DNA of 64,000 bases, taken from positions 62,001-126,000 of the forward strand of contig CAWBKU010000004.1 in NCBI GenBank assembly GCA_963789535.1, written 5' to 3'. This stretch comes from CAVXHQ01 sp963789535 (GTDB lineage Bacteria; Pseudomonadota; Alphaproteobacteria; Rhodobacterales; Rhodobacteraceae). The notes under the pieces were generated by a model, which saw nothing but the letters and a program-made list of their open reading frames with translations, did not search any database and had not been told where the DNA came from. How positions within the stretch are numbered: the stretch's first letter is position 1; every line of letters begins with the position of its first letter. Positions 62,318-64,000 of the stretch are shown one piece after another. The position numbers and the translations under genes are program-made.

Positions 62318-63639
62318 ATGCCCGCGACCTTCGCCACCGCCGCCTCGGGCGTCATCTCCTCGCTGACGCCGCTGCGGCGCGAGGTGAGTTCGACGACGCC
62401 GTTGGCGAGGCCGCGGGGGCCGACGGTGATCCGCCACGGCAGGCCGATCAGGTCCATGGTGGCGAACTTCTCGCCCGCCCGGGCGCTGCGGTCGTCGTAG
62501 AGCGGATCGAGGCCGTGGGATTTCAGCGCCGCATAGAGGCCCTCGCAGGCCGTATCCGCGGCATCGTCGCCCTGTTTCAGGTTGACGATGCCGCAGTGGA
62601 ACGGGGTGACGCCCTCGGGCCAGATGATGCCCTTGTCGTCGTGGCTGGCCTCGATGATCGCACCGAGCAGGCGGGAGACGCCGATGCCGTGCGATCCCAT
62701 GTGGACCGGCACCTTGGCGCCGTCGGGGCCCTGCACCATTGCCCCCATCGGCTCGGAATACTTGGTGCCGAAGTAGAAGATCTGTCCCACCTCGATGCCG
62801 CGTCCGACCTTGCGGCGCTCTTCGGGGATGGCATCGAACAGGGCGGCGTCGTGGGTCTCGTCGGTGCGGGCGTAGACCGAGGTGAACTCCGCGCAGACGG
62901 CGGCCACCGCCGCCCCGTCGTCGTAGTCCACGGCCCGATCGCCCAGCCTGAGGTCGGTGACGGCGCTGTCGTAGAACACCTCCGATTCGCCGGTCTCGGC
63001 GAGCACGAGGAATTCGTGGGTGTCGTCGCCGCCGATCGGGCCGCTGTCGGCGCGCATCGGGATCGCGGTCAGGCCCATCCGCTCGTAGGTGCGCAGGTAG
63101 CTGACCATGTGGCGGTCGTAGGCGTGCAGCGCGTCCTCTTTCGTCAGGTCGAAAGTGTAGCCGTCCTTCATCAGGAACTCGCGGCCCCGCATGACGCCGA
63201 AGCGGGGGCGCATCTCGTCGCGGAACTTCCACTGGATGTGGTAGAGGGTGAGGGGCAAGTCCTTGTAACTGCTGACATGGGCGCGGAAGATGTCGGTGAT
63301 CATCTCCTCGTTGGTGGGGCCAAAGAGGAGGTCGCGGCCCTGCCGGTCCTCGATGCGCAGCATCTCGGCGCCGTAGTCGTCGTAGCGCCCGCTCTCGCGC
63401 CACAGATCCGCCGGTTGCAGCGTCGGCATCAGGAGCGGGATGTGGCCGGCGCGCTCCTGCTCCTCGTTCACGATCCGCTCGATGCGGCGCAGGACGCGCA
63501 GGCCGAGGGGCAGCCACGAATAGATGCCCGCCGCCTGCTGTTTTATCATGCCCGCGCGCAGCATCAGGCGGTGCGAGACGATCTGCGCCTCGGCGGGCGT
63601 CTCCTTGAGGACGGGGAGGAAATAGCGGCTGAGGCGCAT
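62302..63639 (-). CDS. proS: prolyl-tRNA synthetase, short alphaproteobacterial type
   Basis: Charges tRNA-Pro. The 445-aa length and layout (MRLSRYFLPVLKETPAEAQIVSHRLMLRAGMIKQQAAGIYSWLPLG, motif 2 IQWKFRDEMRPRFGVMRGREFLMKDGYTF, motif 3 GSHGIGVSRLLGAI) lack the large editing insertion found in E. coli ProS, as is normal for alphaproteobacteria. Start at 63639 follows AGGAC weakly; in-frame codons further upstream are Pro/Ala-rich noise. Confidence 0.96.
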   Translation of the reverse strand: MRLSRYFLPVLKETPAEAQIVSHRLMLRAGMIKQQAAGIYSWLPLGLRVLRRIERIVNEEQERAGHIPLLMPTLQPADLWRESGRYDDYGAEMLRIEDRQGRDLLFGPTNEEMITDIFRAHVSSYKDLPLTLYHIQWKFRDEMRPRFGVMRGREFLMKDGYTFDLTKEDALHAYDRHMVSYLRTYERMGLTAIPMRADSGPIGGDDTHEFLVLAETGESEVFYDSAVTDLRLGDRAVDYDDGAAVAAVCAEFTSVYARTDETHDAALFDAIPEERRKVGRGIEVGQIFYFGTKYSEPMGAMVQGPDGAKVPVHMGSHGIGVSRLLGAIIEASHDDKGIIWPEGVTPFHCGIVNLKQGDDAADTACEGLYAALKSHGLDPLYDDRSARAGEKFATMDLIGLPWRITVGPRGLANGVVELTSRRSGVSEEMTPEAAVAKVAGIYAAL

Positions 63640-63743
63640 GGGTCGCGGTCCTTTGGGATGGGTCGGCGCAGGTGTAGGCGAGGCCGCGGGGGCAGGCAAG
63701 CGGCGGTGGGGCGGCGCCGCGCGGGGCGCCGCCCCTGCCCGGT

Positions 63744-63944
63744 TCAGCGGCTGCCGCCCTTGCCGGGGACGATCATCCGCTTGCCCTTGCCGGCACCGGG
63801 GCCCTGCCTGTGCCCCTCGCGGTGCAGGTCGAAGCGCCCGGGTTGCGGCCCCTTGGGGGGACGCTTGCCGGGGTGGTCGGGGCCGTGGGTTTGCTGCTGC
63901 GGTTCGCCGTTGGGGGCGACCGGGTCTTTGGGTGTGTTCGGCAT
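63744..63944 (-). CDS. small basic Pro/Gly-rich protein
   Basis: A 66-aa protein with almost no hydrophobic residues: MPNTPKDPVAPNGEPQQQTH, then PGKRPPKGPQPGRFDL and GAGKGKRMIVPGKGGSR. GAGG lies 6 bases before the ATG, which supports translation. The composition suggests a disordered, possibly nucleic-acid-binding peptide. No family recognised. Confidence 0.6.
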   Translation of the reverse strand: MPNTPKDPVAPNGEPQQQTHGPDHPGKRPPKGPQPGRFDLHREGHRQGPGAGKGKRMIVPGKGGSR

Positions 63945-64000
63945 GAGGTGCCTCGTTCTTTCGGGGTTCGGTACTGCCGCGACCGGCCCCTATGGGCGGT

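Overview
The window is a high-GC (roughly two-thirds G+C) chromosomal segment of an alphaproteobacterium, most likely of the Rhodobacterales (Rhodobacteraceae, Paracoccaceae or Roseobacteraceae). Supporting signs are the phaZ/phaC-phaP-phaR polyhydroxybutyrate locus, a short prolyl-tRNA synthetase of about 445 aa, a single LolC/E-type permease next to lolD, small proteins of the DUF2842 and SdhE types, and the dispersed palindromes typical of the group. Nothing indicates a plasmid or an intact prophage, and I found no rRNA, tRNA or CRISPR array.

Layout. 0-12.9 kb is housekeeping: the 3' part of an L-serine dehydratase, an EamA transporter, thiamine diphosphokinase, a very acidic 857-aa protein, purA-DUF2842, secG, pyrG, a MipA/OmpV barrel and rlmJ. 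12.9-24.5 kb is an uptake and catabolism region: a PhnD-like protein, then a polar amino acid/polyamine ABC transporter (ATPase, two binding proteins, two permeases), two glutamine-synthetase-like ligases, a class I amidotransferase and a FAD oxidoreductase. Together these resemble a gamma-glutamylated putrescine (Puu) pathway. A 31-bp tandem repeat array separates the two binding-protein genes, and a low-GC, broken HEPN-like gene sits between the first ligase and the amidotransferase. 24.6-31.5 kb is the PHB locus, with a PEP/pyruvate-binding-domain gene wedged between phaC and phaP and a clear CTGC-N3-GCAG PhaR-type operator upstream of phaP.

31.5-39 kb holds hydrolases, an ArsR-SRPBCC regulator with a nested inverted repeat upstream, thrS, a cold-shock protein and thyX. 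39.2-41.7 kb is a lipoprotein gene immediately followed by a TPR plus beta-barrel outer-membrane protein, which looks like a surface lipoprotein and its Slam-type (type XI) translocator. 41.8-51.6 kb has glyoxalase, MarR (LdtR-like), sdhE-XRE, an aminotransferase, MATE, an epimerase, GST and parE. 51.6-54.6 kb is a small defence island: a low-GC DUF3800 gene, BrnT/BrnA, and an MT-A70 adenine methyltransferase translationally coupled to a BglII/BstYI-type nuclease. 54.6-64 kb holds secreted proteins, lolD-lolC/E, a ThuA-like gene, a YozG-type regulator module and proS.

At least eight single-base frameshifts are visible in otherwise conserved genes (permease, HEPN-like, FAD oxidoreductase, PEP protein, phaC, ThuA). 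Every one behaves as a +1 insertion, so residual insertion errors in the sequence are as likely as real gene decay.
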